Of a stretch of 64,000 nucleotides of DNA, positions 1-8,259 are shown one piece after another. The translations under genes were made by a program, and so were the position numbers. The stretch covers positions 1 through 64,000 of the forward strand of contig DASXIN010000023.1 in NCBI GenBank assembly GCA_036497945.1, written 5' to 3'. Position 1 is the first letter of the stretch. Each line of letters begins with the position of its first letter. This stretch comes from RYN-230 sp036497945. GTDB lineage: Bacteria > Actinomycetota > Actinomycetes > Streptosporangiales > Streptosporangiaceae. The notes beneath the pieces were generated by a model that ran no database searches, was not told the DNA's origin, and saw only the letters and a list, made by a program, of their open reading frames with translations.

Positions 1-69
1 GGAGAGAAGATCCGCATCAGCGCAGACGCCCTCATCGGCCTGTGTGGCTTCGCAGTAACTGACCTGTGA
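1..69 (+). CDS. C-terminal end of an unidentified protein (partial)
   Basis: Frame 1 is open from the window edge and ends at TGA 67-69, giving 22 residues that end in CGFAVTDL. The fragment is too short to assign a family. It may be the tail of a real upstream gene or a chance open frame. No terminator hairpin follows directly. Confidence 0.3.
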   Translation, partial: GEKIRISADALIGLCGFAVTDL

Positions 70-285
70 CATCACGGTCGACTCCCAGTCTCGGCTGGCC
101 ACAGCCTCGCCGCAGGCACCGGCGCCGCACCTCCTCCCTCACGCCATCTCACCCGGGTGAGAGCTCCCCCCTCACTGCATCCGCGCTGGATCGCTTAACG
201 GCGGTGCCGCGGACCTCGGTGCCCGTCCCGCGTAACGCCTGGGCGGCAGCCGAGACCGAACTGCCGTGACAGCTATCACCGGCAG

Positions 286-314
286 CGCGGAGGAAGCGGC
301 CGCCTTCTTCCGCG
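286..314. repeat. Inverted repeat upstream of the SDR gene
   Basis: Arms CGCGGAGGAAG (286-296) and CTTCTTCCGCG (304-314) pair with one mismatch around a 7-base loop, about 50 bases before the SDR start. It could be an operator or a leader hairpin. The rest of 70-365 shows nothing I can interpret. Confidence 0.35.
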
Positions 315-365
315 ATGGCCGGGCGCGGGTCCTTGCCATGCGGCCAGCCCTACCAGGAGGACACC

Positions 366-1187
366 ATGAAAGGACTGCAGGACAAGGTCGCCGTCGTCAC
401 CGGCGGCAGCTCTGGCATCGGCCAGGCGATCGCCATCCGGCTCGGCGAAGAAGGCGCCAACGTCGCTATCAACTACGTGGGCCGGCCGGAAAGCGCGATC
501 TCCACCAGGGAAGCGATCGAGCACGGGGTGGAGATCTGCCTGAAGAAGATGACGGAGGCCGGCGGACGGCCGATCCTCGTCGCCGCTGACGTATCCGACG
601 AGCAGGCTGTGGACCAGATGTTCGACCGGGTGATGAGCGAGTACGGGCGGCTGGACATCCTGATCAACAACGCCGGCATCCAGATCGCGGAGGACTCCGA
701 TGAGCTGTCCGCCGCCGACTTCGACAAGGTCCTCGCGGTTAACCTGCGCGGCGCGTTCCTGTGCGCCCGCGCCGCCGTGCGCGCTTTCCTGGTTGCGCGG
801 CAGCCCGGCGTGATCGTCAACGTGTCCAGCGTGCACCAGGTGATCCCGAAGCCACGGTTCCTCGGCTACTCGGTGTCCAAGGGCGGCATGCAGAACCTCA
901 CCAGGTCGTTGGCGCTTGAATACGCCGCGCGGGGAATACGGGTCAACAGCATCGGCCCGGGCGCGACTGTCACGCCGATCAACCGGTCGTGGATCGATGA
1001 CCCCGTCAAGCGGCGCATGGTGGAGAGCCACATCCCGATGCGGCGGGCCGGTGATGCCGAGGAGATGGCCGCGGCGACGGCGTTCCTGTGCTCTGATGAG
1101 GCGGCCTACATCACCGGCCAGACACTCTTTATCGACGGCGGCCTCACCCTATATCCCTCATTCGAGACGACATGGTCGTCTGAGTGA
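366..1187 (+). CDS. SDR-family NAD(P)-dependent oxidoreductase
   Basis: A 273-residue classical short-chain dehydrogenase/reductase. The cofactor-binding loop TGGSSGIG lies near residues 11-18, NNAG near 100, and the catalytic YSVSK motif (Tyr and Lys) near 169-173. The C-terminal FIDGG tail is typical of the glucose 1-dehydrogenase/FabG-like group. ATG 366 is chosen because AGGAGG lies 5 bases upstream; an upstream in-frame start at 315 lacks such a site. The substrate cannot be read from sequence. It would act in the cytoplasm. It is followed by a hairpin at 1239-1262 and is probably monocistronic. Confidence 0.9.
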   Translation: MKGLQDKVAVVTGGSSGIGQAIAIRLGEEGANVAINYVGRPESAISTREAIEHGVEICLKKMTEAGGRPILVAADVSDEQAVDQMFDRVMSEYGRLDILINNAGIQIAEDSDELSAADFDKVLAVNLRGAFLCARAAVRAFLVARQPGVIVNVSSVHQVIPKPRFLGYSVSKGGMQNLTRSLALEYAARGIRVNSIGPGATVTPINRSWIDDPVKRRMVESHIPMRRAGDAEEMAAATAFLCSDEAAYITGQTLFIDGGLTLYPSFETTWSSE

Positions 1188-1238
1188 CGATCCGCCCAGG
1201 CTGGGCACTCCCGGGCAGAGTCAGCACCGTTCGAAAGC

Positions 1239-1262
1239 AGGCGGGCGCCCAGGCGCCCGCCT
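1239..1262. terminator. Hairpin after the SDR gene
   Basis: A perfect 11-bp GC-rich stem (AGGCGGGCGCC and its complement) with a 2-base loop lies 51 bases after the SDR stop. No T-run follows on either strand, as is common for actinobacterial terminators. It also sits just past the end of the RibD-like remnant on the other strand. Confidence 0.5.
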
Positions 1263-1271
1263 ACTCACTGC

Positions 1272-1616
1272 TCATTGCGGGTACCGTTGCATGCCGCGAC
1301 TGTTGCGGGTAGCCGGTGGAGAACGCCGGTGCCGGGAGAGGGGCGGCTGCGCCGGGCGGTACCTGGAGAACAGGAACCCGTCCTCTCGCAGAGAGGGCGC
1401 AGCCGCCAGCCTGGCCCGGTTGCCAGGCCTGGCGAGGATCCGCTTGGCGCCGTCCCCGACCAGCAGCGGTGAAATAGTCAGGCCTAGCTCATCGAGCAAG
1501 CCGGCCGTCGTTCCCGCTCCGGGCCGTAACACATCGACTGCTGCCGAGACTTCTCCAGCAACAGCAACGCGCGCAACGATCGCGGTGCGGAGGAGGGTGG
1601 CCAATGACCGGCTCAT
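1272..1616 (-). pseudogene. Truncated RibD C-terminal-domain (pyrimidine/dihydrofolate reductase-like) remnant
   Basis: The minus strand encodes a stretch typical of the C-terminal half of RibD_C-type pyrimidine reductases: LLDELGLTISPLLVGDGAKR, then a DGFLFSRYRP-like end (about 1353-1508). The N-terminal half with the substrate and cofactor site is missing, because the frame runs into the oxidoreductase gene starting at 1604. After RYRP the frame continues into unrelated low-complexity sequence to 1272. Full-length relatives have about 230-260 residues. I read this as a decayed fragment rather than a working gene; family assignment rests on motif memory. Confidence 0.55.
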
Positions 1617-2998
1617 TTGACGTGGTGATAATCGGCGCGGGCCCGGCCGGCGAACATGCTGCCGGCCGCCTGGCCGACGCCGGCCTGACCGTTGCCATCG
1701 TGGAGCGGGAACTGGTTGGAGGGGAGTGCTCCTACTGGGGCTGCATCCCTTCCAAGACGCTCATCCGGCCCGGCGACGTCCTGGCCGCAGCACGGCGTGC
1801 GCCGGGCGCCGCCCAGGCGGTCACCGGCCACCTCGACACCGCGGCCGCCTTCGCCCAGCGCGACTACATGACCTCCAACTGGCATGACGACGGCCAGCTG
1901 CCCTGGCTGGAGGGCGAAGGCATCGACCTTGTCCGCGGTACCGGCCGCCTGGCCGGGGAACGGGCGGTGCAGGTCGAGGCCGCCGACGGAAGCACCCGGC
2001 AGCTCCGCGCCGCCCATGCGGTCGTGCTGGCCACCGGCACCGGCCCACTCATCCCCCCCATCCCGGGCCTGCGTGACGCCGGCCCGTGGGACAACCGGAG
2101 CATCACCAGCGCGAAGGAACTGCCGCGGCGCCTGCTGGTGCTGGGCGGCGGCGCCATCGGCGCCGAAATGGCACAGGCGTTCAGGCGCCTGGGCTGCGAA
2201 GAGGTGGTGGTCCTCGAGGGCGCCGAACGGCTGCTTGCGCGGGAGGAGCCGTTCGCCGGCGAGGAATTGCTGGCCGCGTTCGGGGCCGAGGGCATCACCG
2301 TGGTGACCGGCGTTCGCATGACCGCGGCACGCCGCCTGGGCAGCGGCGGCCCAGTCGTAGCAACACTGGAGGACGGGCGTGAGTTCACCGGAGACGAGAT
2401 CCTGGTCGCGGTGGGCCGCCGGCCCGCCACTACCGGCATTGGCCTGGAGCACGTCGGGCTCGAGCCCGGCCGCCCGGTGCCGGTGGACGTGCAGCTGCGG
2501 GCGGTCGGCGTTGCCGGAGGATGGCTGTATGCGATCGGTGACTGCAACGGGCTCGCGCCCTTCACCCACATGGGGAAGTACCACGGGCGCGTGGCCGCGG
2601 CGGCGATTCTTGGCCGGGAGGTAGCCGACGTGGCGTCCCATGACGTCGTGCCCCGGGTGACGTTCACCGACCCACAGGTGTGCGCGGTCGGCCGCACCGC
2701 CGCCGAGGCGCGGGCCGCTGGGTTGCATGTCACGGTGGTCACCACCCCGACGGGCGGGGTTCCCGGCGCGTACACCCAGGGCAACGGCATCCGCGGTACC
2801 AGCCAGCTGGTCATCGACGACGACCGCAGGACCGTGGCCGGCGCCACCTTCACCGGGCCCGGGCTGCAGGAACTGCTCCACTCGGCCACGGTTGCGATCG
2901 CCGGCGGCGTGACCGTCGACCGCCTGTGGCACGCGGTGCCGTCATTCCCGACCGTCAGCGAAGTCTGGCTCCATCTGCTCGAGGCCTACGGCCTCTAA
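1604..2998 (+). CDS. FAD-dependent pyridine nucleotide-disulfide oxidoreductase
   Basis: A 464-residue class I flavin disulfide reductase of the lipoamide dehydrogenase/mercuric reductase fold. The FAD motif GAGPAG lies near residues 10-15, the redox pair is CSYWGC within GGECSYWGCIPSK near 39-51, the NAD(P) motif GGGAIG is near 180, and the second FAD motif AIGDCN is near 310. The usual HPTxSE active-site motif of the dimer domain reads FPTVSE, so the catalytic His is Phe. This argues against true dihydrolipoamide dehydrogenase activity. ATG 1604 follows GGAGG-rich sequence. GH15 begins 22 bases after its stop, so the two may be cotranscribed. Confidence 0.88.
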   Translation: MTGSFDVVIIGAGPAGEHAAGRLADAGLTVAIVERELVGGECSYWGCIPSKTLIRPGDVLAAARRAPGAAQAVTGHLDTAAAFAQRDYMTSNWHDDGQLPWLEGEGIDLVRGTGRLAGERAVQVEAADGSTRQLRAAHAVVLATGTGPLIPPIPGLRDAGPWDNRSITSAKELPRRLLVLGGGAIGAEMAQAFRRLGCEEVVVLEGAERLLAREEPFAGEELLAAFGAEGITVVTGVRMTAARRLGSGGPVVATLEDGREFTGDEILVAVGRRPATTGIGLEHVGLEPGRPVPVDVQLRAVGVAGGWLYAIGDCNGLAPFTHMGKYHGRVAAAAILGREVADVASHDVVPRVTFTDPQVCAVGRTAAEARAAGLHVTVVTTPTGGVPGAYTQGNGIRGTSQLVIDDDRRTVAGATFTGPGLQELLHSATVAIAGGVTVDRLWHAVPSFPTVSEVWLHLLEAYGL

Positions 2999-3020
2999 TC
3001 TTCGAAGAAGGGACACGACG

Positions 3021-4889
3021 ATGGACAGCTTGCCGATCGGCGACTATGGCCTGCTGTCGGACTGCCGGTCGGCGGCGCTAGTCAGCCGGGCCGGCTCGGT
3101 GGACTGGCTATGTTTCCCCCGTTTCGACGCACCGGCCGTCTTCGCCCGCATCCTCGACCCAGGGGGTGGGCACTTTACGATCCAGCCTGCTGGTGACTTC
3201 CAGGCCAGCCGCGCCTACGTGGACCAGACCATGGCGCTGGAAACCACGTTCCGCACCGCGACCGGCACTGCGGTGCTGACCGACGCGATGGCGGTCGGCC
3301 GCAACGACCGCGGCCACGACCTGGGTGCCGGGTCGCCGGGAGCATTGCTGCGCTGCCTGGCCTGCACCGACGGCGAGCTGGAGGTCGAGGTCAGCTATGC
3401 CCCGCGCCCCGAATACGGCCTGATCCACCCGATTCTCGAGCCGGTTCCCGGCGGCCTGGCCGCCCGCGGAGGCGCCGACCGGCTCTTGCTGTCCGCGCCC
3501 GCCGAGTTCAGGGTCGAGGGCGCGACCGCGACCACACGCCTGCACCTGGCGGCCGGCCAGACGGTCAGTTTCGCGCTGCAGCACGGGCGCATGGGGGAGC
3601 CGCCGCTGACCGCCTGGGACGCCAGCGAGATCGCCGCCCGCCTGGAGGACACCCTGGAAGGTTGGCGCTCATGGTCGGCCATCCACCAGACCTACAATGG
3701 CCCATGGCGGGACCTGGTCCACCACTCCGGCCGGGTCCTGCAGGCGCTCACCTTCGCCCCCACCGGCGCCATCGTCGCCGCACCCACCACCTCGCTGCCG
3801 GAGACCATCGGCGGGGAGCGCAACTGGGATTACCGCTACACCTGGGTCCGCGACGCGTGCCTGACCATGGAAGCCCTGTGGGTGGCGGACTGCCCCGACG
3901 AAGCCAACAAGTTCTTCACCTTCCTCGCCGACGCGGCGGCATCCCAGCTTCAGCGGGGGATCGACCTGCAGATCATGTTCGGGATCGGCGGCGAACGCGA
4001 TCTTTCCGAGCGGGAGCTGCCGCACCTGGCCGGCTGGCGGGGCAGCCGGCCCGTACGGGTCGGCAACGGCGCGTGGAGCCAGCGCCAGCTCGATGTCTAC
4101 GGCGAGCTGCTCGGCGCCGCCCAGCGGCTGGTCCAGCAGCTCGGTGAGCTCGACCCGGTCGCCCAGCGGTTCCTGGCGGCCGCCGCCGACACCGCCGCCA
4201 GCCGCTGGAAGGAAAAAGACCAGGGCATCTGGGAGATCCGCGGCGAGCCACGCGACTTCCTGTACTCCAAGCTGCAGTGCTGGGCCGCGCTCAACCGTGC
4301 GATCGACATCGCTCCCCATCTCGGCGCACAGCATCGGGTGGAGGAATGGGCTACCGCCCGCGACCAGATCCGCGCGGCCATCCTGGAGCAGGGCTGGAAT
4401 GAGAAGGCGGGGGCATTCACCCAGGCCTTCGGCAGCGAGGACCTGGACGCGTCCAACCTGATGCTGGCGATCACCGGCTTTCTGCCCGCTGATGACCCGC
4501 GGATGAAGGCGACCATCGACGCCACTGCCGCCCGGCTCACCGACGAGCGCGGCCTGGTCTACCGCTACCTCGCGCACGATGGCCTGGCCGGCGAGGAGGG
4601 AACCTTCCTGCTGTGCACCTTCTGGCTCGCGCAGGCGCAGGCGCTCGCGGGTGAGCTGGACCAGGCCACGGCCAGCTTCGACCGGGCGGTGGCGGCGATC
4701 AACGACGTGGGCCTGCTGGCCGAGGAGGTCGACGGCGCCAGCAGCGAGATGATCGGCAACTTCCCTCAGGCGTTCAGCCATATCGGCCTGGTCAACGCCG
4801 CCTGGGCCATCAGCCAGGCCCAGGAACGCGCCGCCCGCCGCGACCCGGTGGCGGCAGGTTCCGACGCGGCGAAAGGGTCAGGGAGCTGA
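3021..4889 (+). CDS. Glycoside hydrolase family 15 protein (glucoamylase/trehalase type)
   Basis: A 622-residue protein with the bacterial two-part GH15 layout: an N-terminal beta-sandwich (LPIGDYGLLSDCRSAALVSR at residues 4-23, then SVDWLCFPRFD) and an (alpha/alpha)6 barrel from about 230. Barrel motifs include NWDYRYTWVRDA, NGAWSQRQLDVYGE and, near the C-terminus, EMIGNFPQAFSH, which belong to the catalytic regions of this family. No signal peptide is seen, so the enzyme is likely cytoplasmic. Mycobacterial relatives are phosphate-dependent trehalases; others act on maltodextrins, and sequence alone does not decide. ATG 3021 follows GAAGAAGGG. A small conserved gene begins 4 bases after the stop. 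Confidence 0.9.
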   Translation: MDSLPIGDYGLLSDCRSAALVSRAGSVDWLCFPRFDAPAVFARILDPGGGHFTIQPAGDFQASRAYVDQTMALETTFRTATGTAVLTDAMAVGRNDRGHDLGAGSPGALLRCLACTDGELEVEVSYAPRPEYGLIHPILEPVPGGLAARGGADRLLLSAPAEFRVEGATATTRLHLAAGQTVSFALQHGRMGEPPLTAWDASEIAARLEDTLEGWRSWSAIHQTYNGPWRDLVHHSGRVLQALTFAPTGAIVAAPTTSLPETIGGERNWDYRYTWVRDACLTMEALWVADCPDEANKFFTFLADAAASQLQRGIDLQIMFGIGGERDLSERELPHLAGWRGSRPVRVGNGAWSQRQLDVYGELLGAAQRLVQQLGELDPVAQRFLAAAADTAASRWKEKDQGIWEIRGEPRDFLYSKLQCWAALNRAIDIAPHLGAQHRVEEWATARDQIRAAILEQGWNEKAGAFTQAFGSEDLDASNLMLAITGFLPADDPRMKATIDATAARLTDERGLVYRYLAHDGLAGEEGTFLLCTFWLAQAQALAGELDQATASFDRAVAAINDVGLLAEEVDGASSEMIGNFPQAFSHIGLVNAAWAISQAQERAARRDPVAAGSDAAKGSGS

Positions 4890-4893
4890 CCCG

Positions 4894-5145
4894 ATGGGCC
4901 CGACCAGATACCGCATCGTCCTGCGGGGACGGCTGAGCGAGCGCTTCGAGACAGCCTTCGAGGGGATGGCCCTGGAGCCCGGCCCGAACCAGACAGTGCT
5001 GGTCGGCGAAGTCCGTGACCAGGCGCATCTGTACGGCCTGCTCGACCGGCTGCGTGACTATGGGATCGAATTGGTCGCCGTAGAACCCGCCGGCACGGCC
5101 GATACCGGTGCCGAGCACAGCTCACCGCACGGTCCCGCCGCGTAA
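4894..5145 (+). CDS. Conserved small protein downstream of GH15
   Basis: An 83-residue protein with an RYRIVLRGRLSERF start and a VGEVRDQAHLYGLLDRLRDYGIEL segment spanning residues 37-60. The mix of short strands and one helix suggests a compact alpha/beta, ferredoxin-like fold. The last 20 residues are low complexity. The ATG lies 4 bases after the GH15 stop with GGGAGC upstream, so it should be translated from the same message. Similar small proteins are widespread in actinobacteria; I know of no assigned function. Confidence 0.75.
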   Translation: MGPTRYRIVLRGRLSERFETAFEGMALEPGPNQTVLVGEVRDQAHLYGLLDRLRDYGIELVAVEPAGTADTGAEHSSPHGPAA

Positions 5146-5555
5146 GGCGAAGCTGGCGGCAGTCGCGTCACGCGCCGTCGGGAGAAGGTGATGCGCGCGC
5201 CAGTAATGCCCTTATACGGGCACGCGGTGACGCTGTCGGCGGGGATATAGGTGCCCGAAGTCGACGTCGGTCCGGCTCAGGTAGTAGCGCGGGCAACCCG
5301 GTCTGAAAGACCATCACCGGGGAGGGCGAGTCAGCGCGCACAATGCTCAAGCTCGACCCGCACAGGGCCGTTGGCGCGCAGCGCGTTCACCCGCACATAC
5401 GGGCTGCGCGGGTGAACGAAGACCTGTTTGCCTCCGGGATCAGCAGATCGCGGCGCAGGTCAGCAAGCGGATGAGTAGTGCGGGTCTACCGGGGCCGCAC
5501 AGGCGAATGCGGCCTGTGCGGCCCGATCCCGCGGACGCGCCAAGGACAGATGATC
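5146..5555. other. Intergenic region, no gene recognised
   Basis: About 410 bases between the small GH15 partner and the tRNA terminator. I see no gene with family signature on either strand. The only clear structure is the inverted repeat at 5384-5418. Confidence 0.5.
5384..5418. repeat. Perfect 11-bp inverted repeat
   Basis: CGTTCACCCGC (5384-5394) and GCGGGTGAACG (5408-5418) form a perfect 11-bp stem with a 13-base loop in the gap between the GH15 unit and the tRNA gene. It could terminate the plus-strand unit, although it lies about 240 bases after the last stop. Confidence 0.45.
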
Positions 5556-5589
5556 AAAAAGGCCTGACCGCCTTCCGGCGATCAGGCCT
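5556..5589 (-). terminator. Intrinsic terminator of the tRNA gene
   Basis: On the minus strand the 8-bp stem AGGCCTGA/TCAGGCCT with a 14-base loop is followed directly by a T-run (AAAAA at 5556-5560 on the plus strand). It begins 16 bases past the tRNA 3' end. This is the only classical U-tract terminator I noticed in the window. Confidence 0.8.
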
Positions 5590-5605
5590 CTGACCTGCAC
5601 TTACT

Positions 5606-5682
5606 TGGTAGCGGGGGCAGGATTTGAACCTGCGACCTCTGGGTTATGAGCCCAGCGAGCTACCGAACTGCTCCACCCCGCG
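5606..5682 (-). tRNA. Initiator tRNA-fMet (anticodon CAT)
   Basis: A 77-base minus-strand gene with encoded CCA. It shows the cloverleaf order CGCGGGG acceptor, D-arm GAGCAGTTCGGTAGCTC, anticodon arm CTGGG-CTCATAA-CCCAG, and T-loop TTCAAAT. Initiator hallmarks are visible: position 1 (C) does not pair with position 72 (T), and three consecutive G-C pairs close the anticodon loop. Confidence 0.95.
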
Positions 5683-5811
5683 TCGGTGTCCCTTAACAAT
5701 ATGGGCTACCGCGAGCGCTGGCAAATCGGCCCGCCGCCCCCCAATACCCGCAGCTCAGCCCCGAAGCCCGCCGCCTCAACCAGCCCCCCAGGCCGTCAAC
5801 CCGCCAGCCCG

Positions 5812-8142
5812 TCAGGCCCCCGGCGTCGAGATGCCCGGCGCCAGCATCCACAGCGAATACGTGATCTGCCAGGGCGACGTCGGCGGCTGGGTCAGGTTGT
5901 GCGGGTCCTGGGTTGTGTTCAGCCCGAGCACCTTCCGCGGCGTGGCCTGGAACCGGGCCAGCTCAACCGCCCGGGTCGCCAGCAGCACCGGTTCCCGTCC
6001 CTTGGCCGTGATCGCCTGCTCCACCGCCTGCACCTCAGCGAGCCCAGCATCAGCCATCACCGCGGTAGGCACCTTGCACATCCCGCGGATCACCTGGGCG
6101 AATTCATCAGCGGCCGGGCGGTCAACGATCACCACGGACATCTGCGAGCTCATCGTCCCGCACAGCCCCTGCACCGCCAGCGACTGCCCCACCCCAGTCT
6201 GATGCACGCCCAGCCCAGTCAAGGTGATCAGCGTCGAATGTTTCGCGGCCGCCCCGGACTTACCAAAGCTGAGCCCCAGCGTAGTCACCGCCGTCGGCAC
6301 GGCCAGCGCCACCACGAAGAACGCCGAGGCCAGCGCGACCGCGGTCAACCCCGCACCGCGTTCCCGGGCCCGGTGGTCCAGCCAGGCCGCGACCCAGATC
6401 GCGCAGAGCACGAACCCGGGCAGCACCAGCGGAACCAGTACCCGGCTGGCCCACGGCTGGTCGGGCACCGTGTTCGGGGCCCACAGCACGGTGACCGTGC
6501 CCCAGCCGAGCACGGCCAGTGGCAGCGCCCAGGCCCGGACCGTGCGGTCCTCGTCGTCCTGCCAGCGGAGCAGGCCGCTCACGCACCGCCGGGTGAGCAG
6601 CGCGGCGCCGAACGCGCCGAGCAGCAGCGCCGGGATGCCGATGTACCAGATGACCCAGTACATGCTGTCTTCCGCGAAGGACCGGGTCGGCTGCACCGGC
6701 ATGCCAAGCAACCGCTGCAGCGCGGCCACGTAGCCCTCCGTCGCTGCCCCCGGCTGCCAGTGCACGGTCTGCACCGCGGGCCGGATCAGGAAGGCGATCA
6801 CCAAGGCGGGCACCAGCAGCGCGCACGCCTCGGGCAGCCACCACCGCGCGGCCGCGCGCATCGCCACCCGGGCTCGGCGCCGCACCGTCGGCCACAAAGC
6901 GAGCAGCACGGCAACCAGCATCAGCAACGCGGCCACCCCAGCGATCAGGCTGATCGGCCGCACCGCGAATCCCGGATTTGCCCGGTAGCCCGGCGCGGCC
7001 AGCTGCCCCGCGGCCAGGCCGCACACCAGGCCGGCCAGCACGCCGGCCCCGAACGGAACCACCACCGGCCGCCGGGCCAGCACCGCTACCCCGAGGAACG
7101 GGATGATGGGAATCAGGAACGGCAGCGCGCCCAGCGACACCACCGTGGTCGTGCCGAGCGCCAGCCCGCCGAGTGCGGCGGCGGCCGTGCGTGGCGGCAG
7201 CCAGTCCGGCCAGCGCAGCCAGTCGGCGTAGCCAGCCAGCATGGGCCGGCCCCGCGGGCTGGTCACCGAGTCCACCACCAGGCACAGCCCGCCGAACGCC
7301 AGGATCTGCAGCAGTGGGGGAGCGAACGCGGCCCGGCTGGTGTACTGCTCCGGCAGGCTGAGGCCGAGAATGGCCGCGGCGGGCGGGGCCCACTGCGGGC
7401 CGATCAGCCGGCCCGCCAGGCCGCCGAACGTGACCAGGGCCAGCGCCCCGAGTATCGGCGAGATCAGCGCGGCCGCGGACATGCCGTGGATCCACCAGCC
7501 GCCCGCCAGCAGGATGGCCAGCCCCGGCATGAACTCCGGCGCGATCCCGCCACCAGCAGCGGCCGAGCCGGTCGTGCCGAACCCGGCACTGCCGAAACTC
7601 AGCCCCGGATGAGCCCCGCCGAACGCGGCCAGCGACTGGGTGATGGGCAGCGAGCCATGCCCGGCGATCCAGTAGCTGAGCTGGAACACCGCACCGGGCT
7701 CGCGCAGCACGATGATCTGCGGTGAGTTCAGCAGGATCTGCCACGCGCCGAAGCCGACCGCGACGGCCAGCGTGCCGCCCAGGCCCCACCAGCCGGCCCA
7801 GGCTCGCACCGGCTTGCCCTGGCCGCCGGCCAGCACCGGAACCAGCCGCCAGCCGGGCACCCGGTGCGTCACCGCGGCGATCATGATGACGGCCAGCGGC
7901 ACGGAGATCAGCAGCAGCGGCGCGGGCCGCAGCTGGCCGGCCAGCAACAGCGCCACGCCGGGCAGCAGCCAGGCCAGCACGAGCAGCACCGGCAGCGCGG
8001 TGACCTGGGCGAAGCTGCGCCCAGCAAGAGAGACCCGGCGCGTTCGCCGAACGGCAGGCGCAGGCTCGCGTCCGCCGCTCTCGGCTACGTCGCCGGCTGG
8101 ACGGGCATCCCGGACCACGGCACCCACTCTAAGCGGAAGCAT
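5812..8142 (-). CDS. Large polytopic membrane protein, glycosyltransferase-like
   Basis: A 776-residue protein with a short charged N-terminus, a dozen or more hydrophobic segments from about residue 40 to 610, and a soluble C-terminal part of about 150 residues (GLCGTMSSQMSVVIVDRP onward) that probably faces outward. The many-TM layout with long loops (for example QLSYWIAGHGSLPITQS near 180-197) resembles GT-C type or dolichol-P-mannose-dependent sugar transferases. I cannot identify the catalytic Asp with certainty. It is divergent from the LCP ligase at 8260 and close to a second GT-like membrane protein, which supports a role in envelope glycopolymers. The start at 8142 has only a weak ribosome site. 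Confidence 0.7.
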   Translation of the reverse strand: MLPLRVGAVVRDARPAGDVAESGGREPAPAVRRTRRVSLAGRSFAQVTALPVLLVLAWLLPGVALLLAGQLRPAPLLLISVPLAVIMIAAVTHRVPGWRLVPVLAGGQGKPVRAWAGWWGLGGTLAVAVGFGAWQILLNSPQIIVLREPGAVFQLSYWIAGHGSLPITQSLAAFGGAHPGLSFGSAGFGTTGSAAAGGGIAPEFMPGLAILLAGGWWIHGMSAAALISPILGALALVTFGGLAGRLIGPQWAPPAAAILGLSLPEQYTSRAAFAPPLLQILAFGGLCLVVDSVTSPRGRPMLAGYADWLRWPDWLPPRTAAAALGGLALGTTTVVSLGALPFLIPIIPFLGVAVLARRPVVVPFGAGVLAGLVCGLAAGQLAAPGYRANPGFAVRPISLIAGVAALLMLVAVLLALWPTVRRRARVAMRAAARWWLPEACALLVPALVIAFLIRPAVQTVHWQPGAATEGYVAALQRLLGMPVQPTRSFAEDSMYWVIWYIGIPALLLGAFGAALLTRRCVSGLLRWQDDEDRTVRAWALPLAVLGWGTVTVLWAPNTVPDQPWASRVLVPLVLPGFVLCAIWVAAWLDHRARERGAGLTAVALASAFFVVALAVPTAVTTLGLSFGKSGAAAKHSTLITLTGLGVHQTGVGQSLAVQGLCGTMSSQMSVVIVDRPAADEFAQVIRGMCKVPTAVMADAGLAEVQAVEQAITAKGREPVLLATRAVELARFQATPRKVLGLNTTQDPHNLTQPPTSPWQITYSLWMLAPGISTPGA

Positions 8143-8259
8143 CCCAGCAGCAAGGGAACCAGAGCTGACCGATTCATCTCATTGCGCCACATGCCGTGGC
8201 CTCGCACGGAACAATAGTCGGCACACCCCCGCCCATGATGATCTACGCCGCGAGGAGCG

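Noticed and set aside
3669..4781. Minus-strand open frame of 370 codons inside the GH15 gene
   Set aside because: No family signature; it is the shadow of a well-conserved GH15 coding frame on the plus strand.
5686..7725. Long plus-strand open frame (about 679 codons) opposite the membrane protein gene
   Set aside because: Its product is Arg/Gln/Pro/His-rich with no domain, as expected from the antisense of GC-rich membrane protein codons. The minus-strand protein has clear TM structure.
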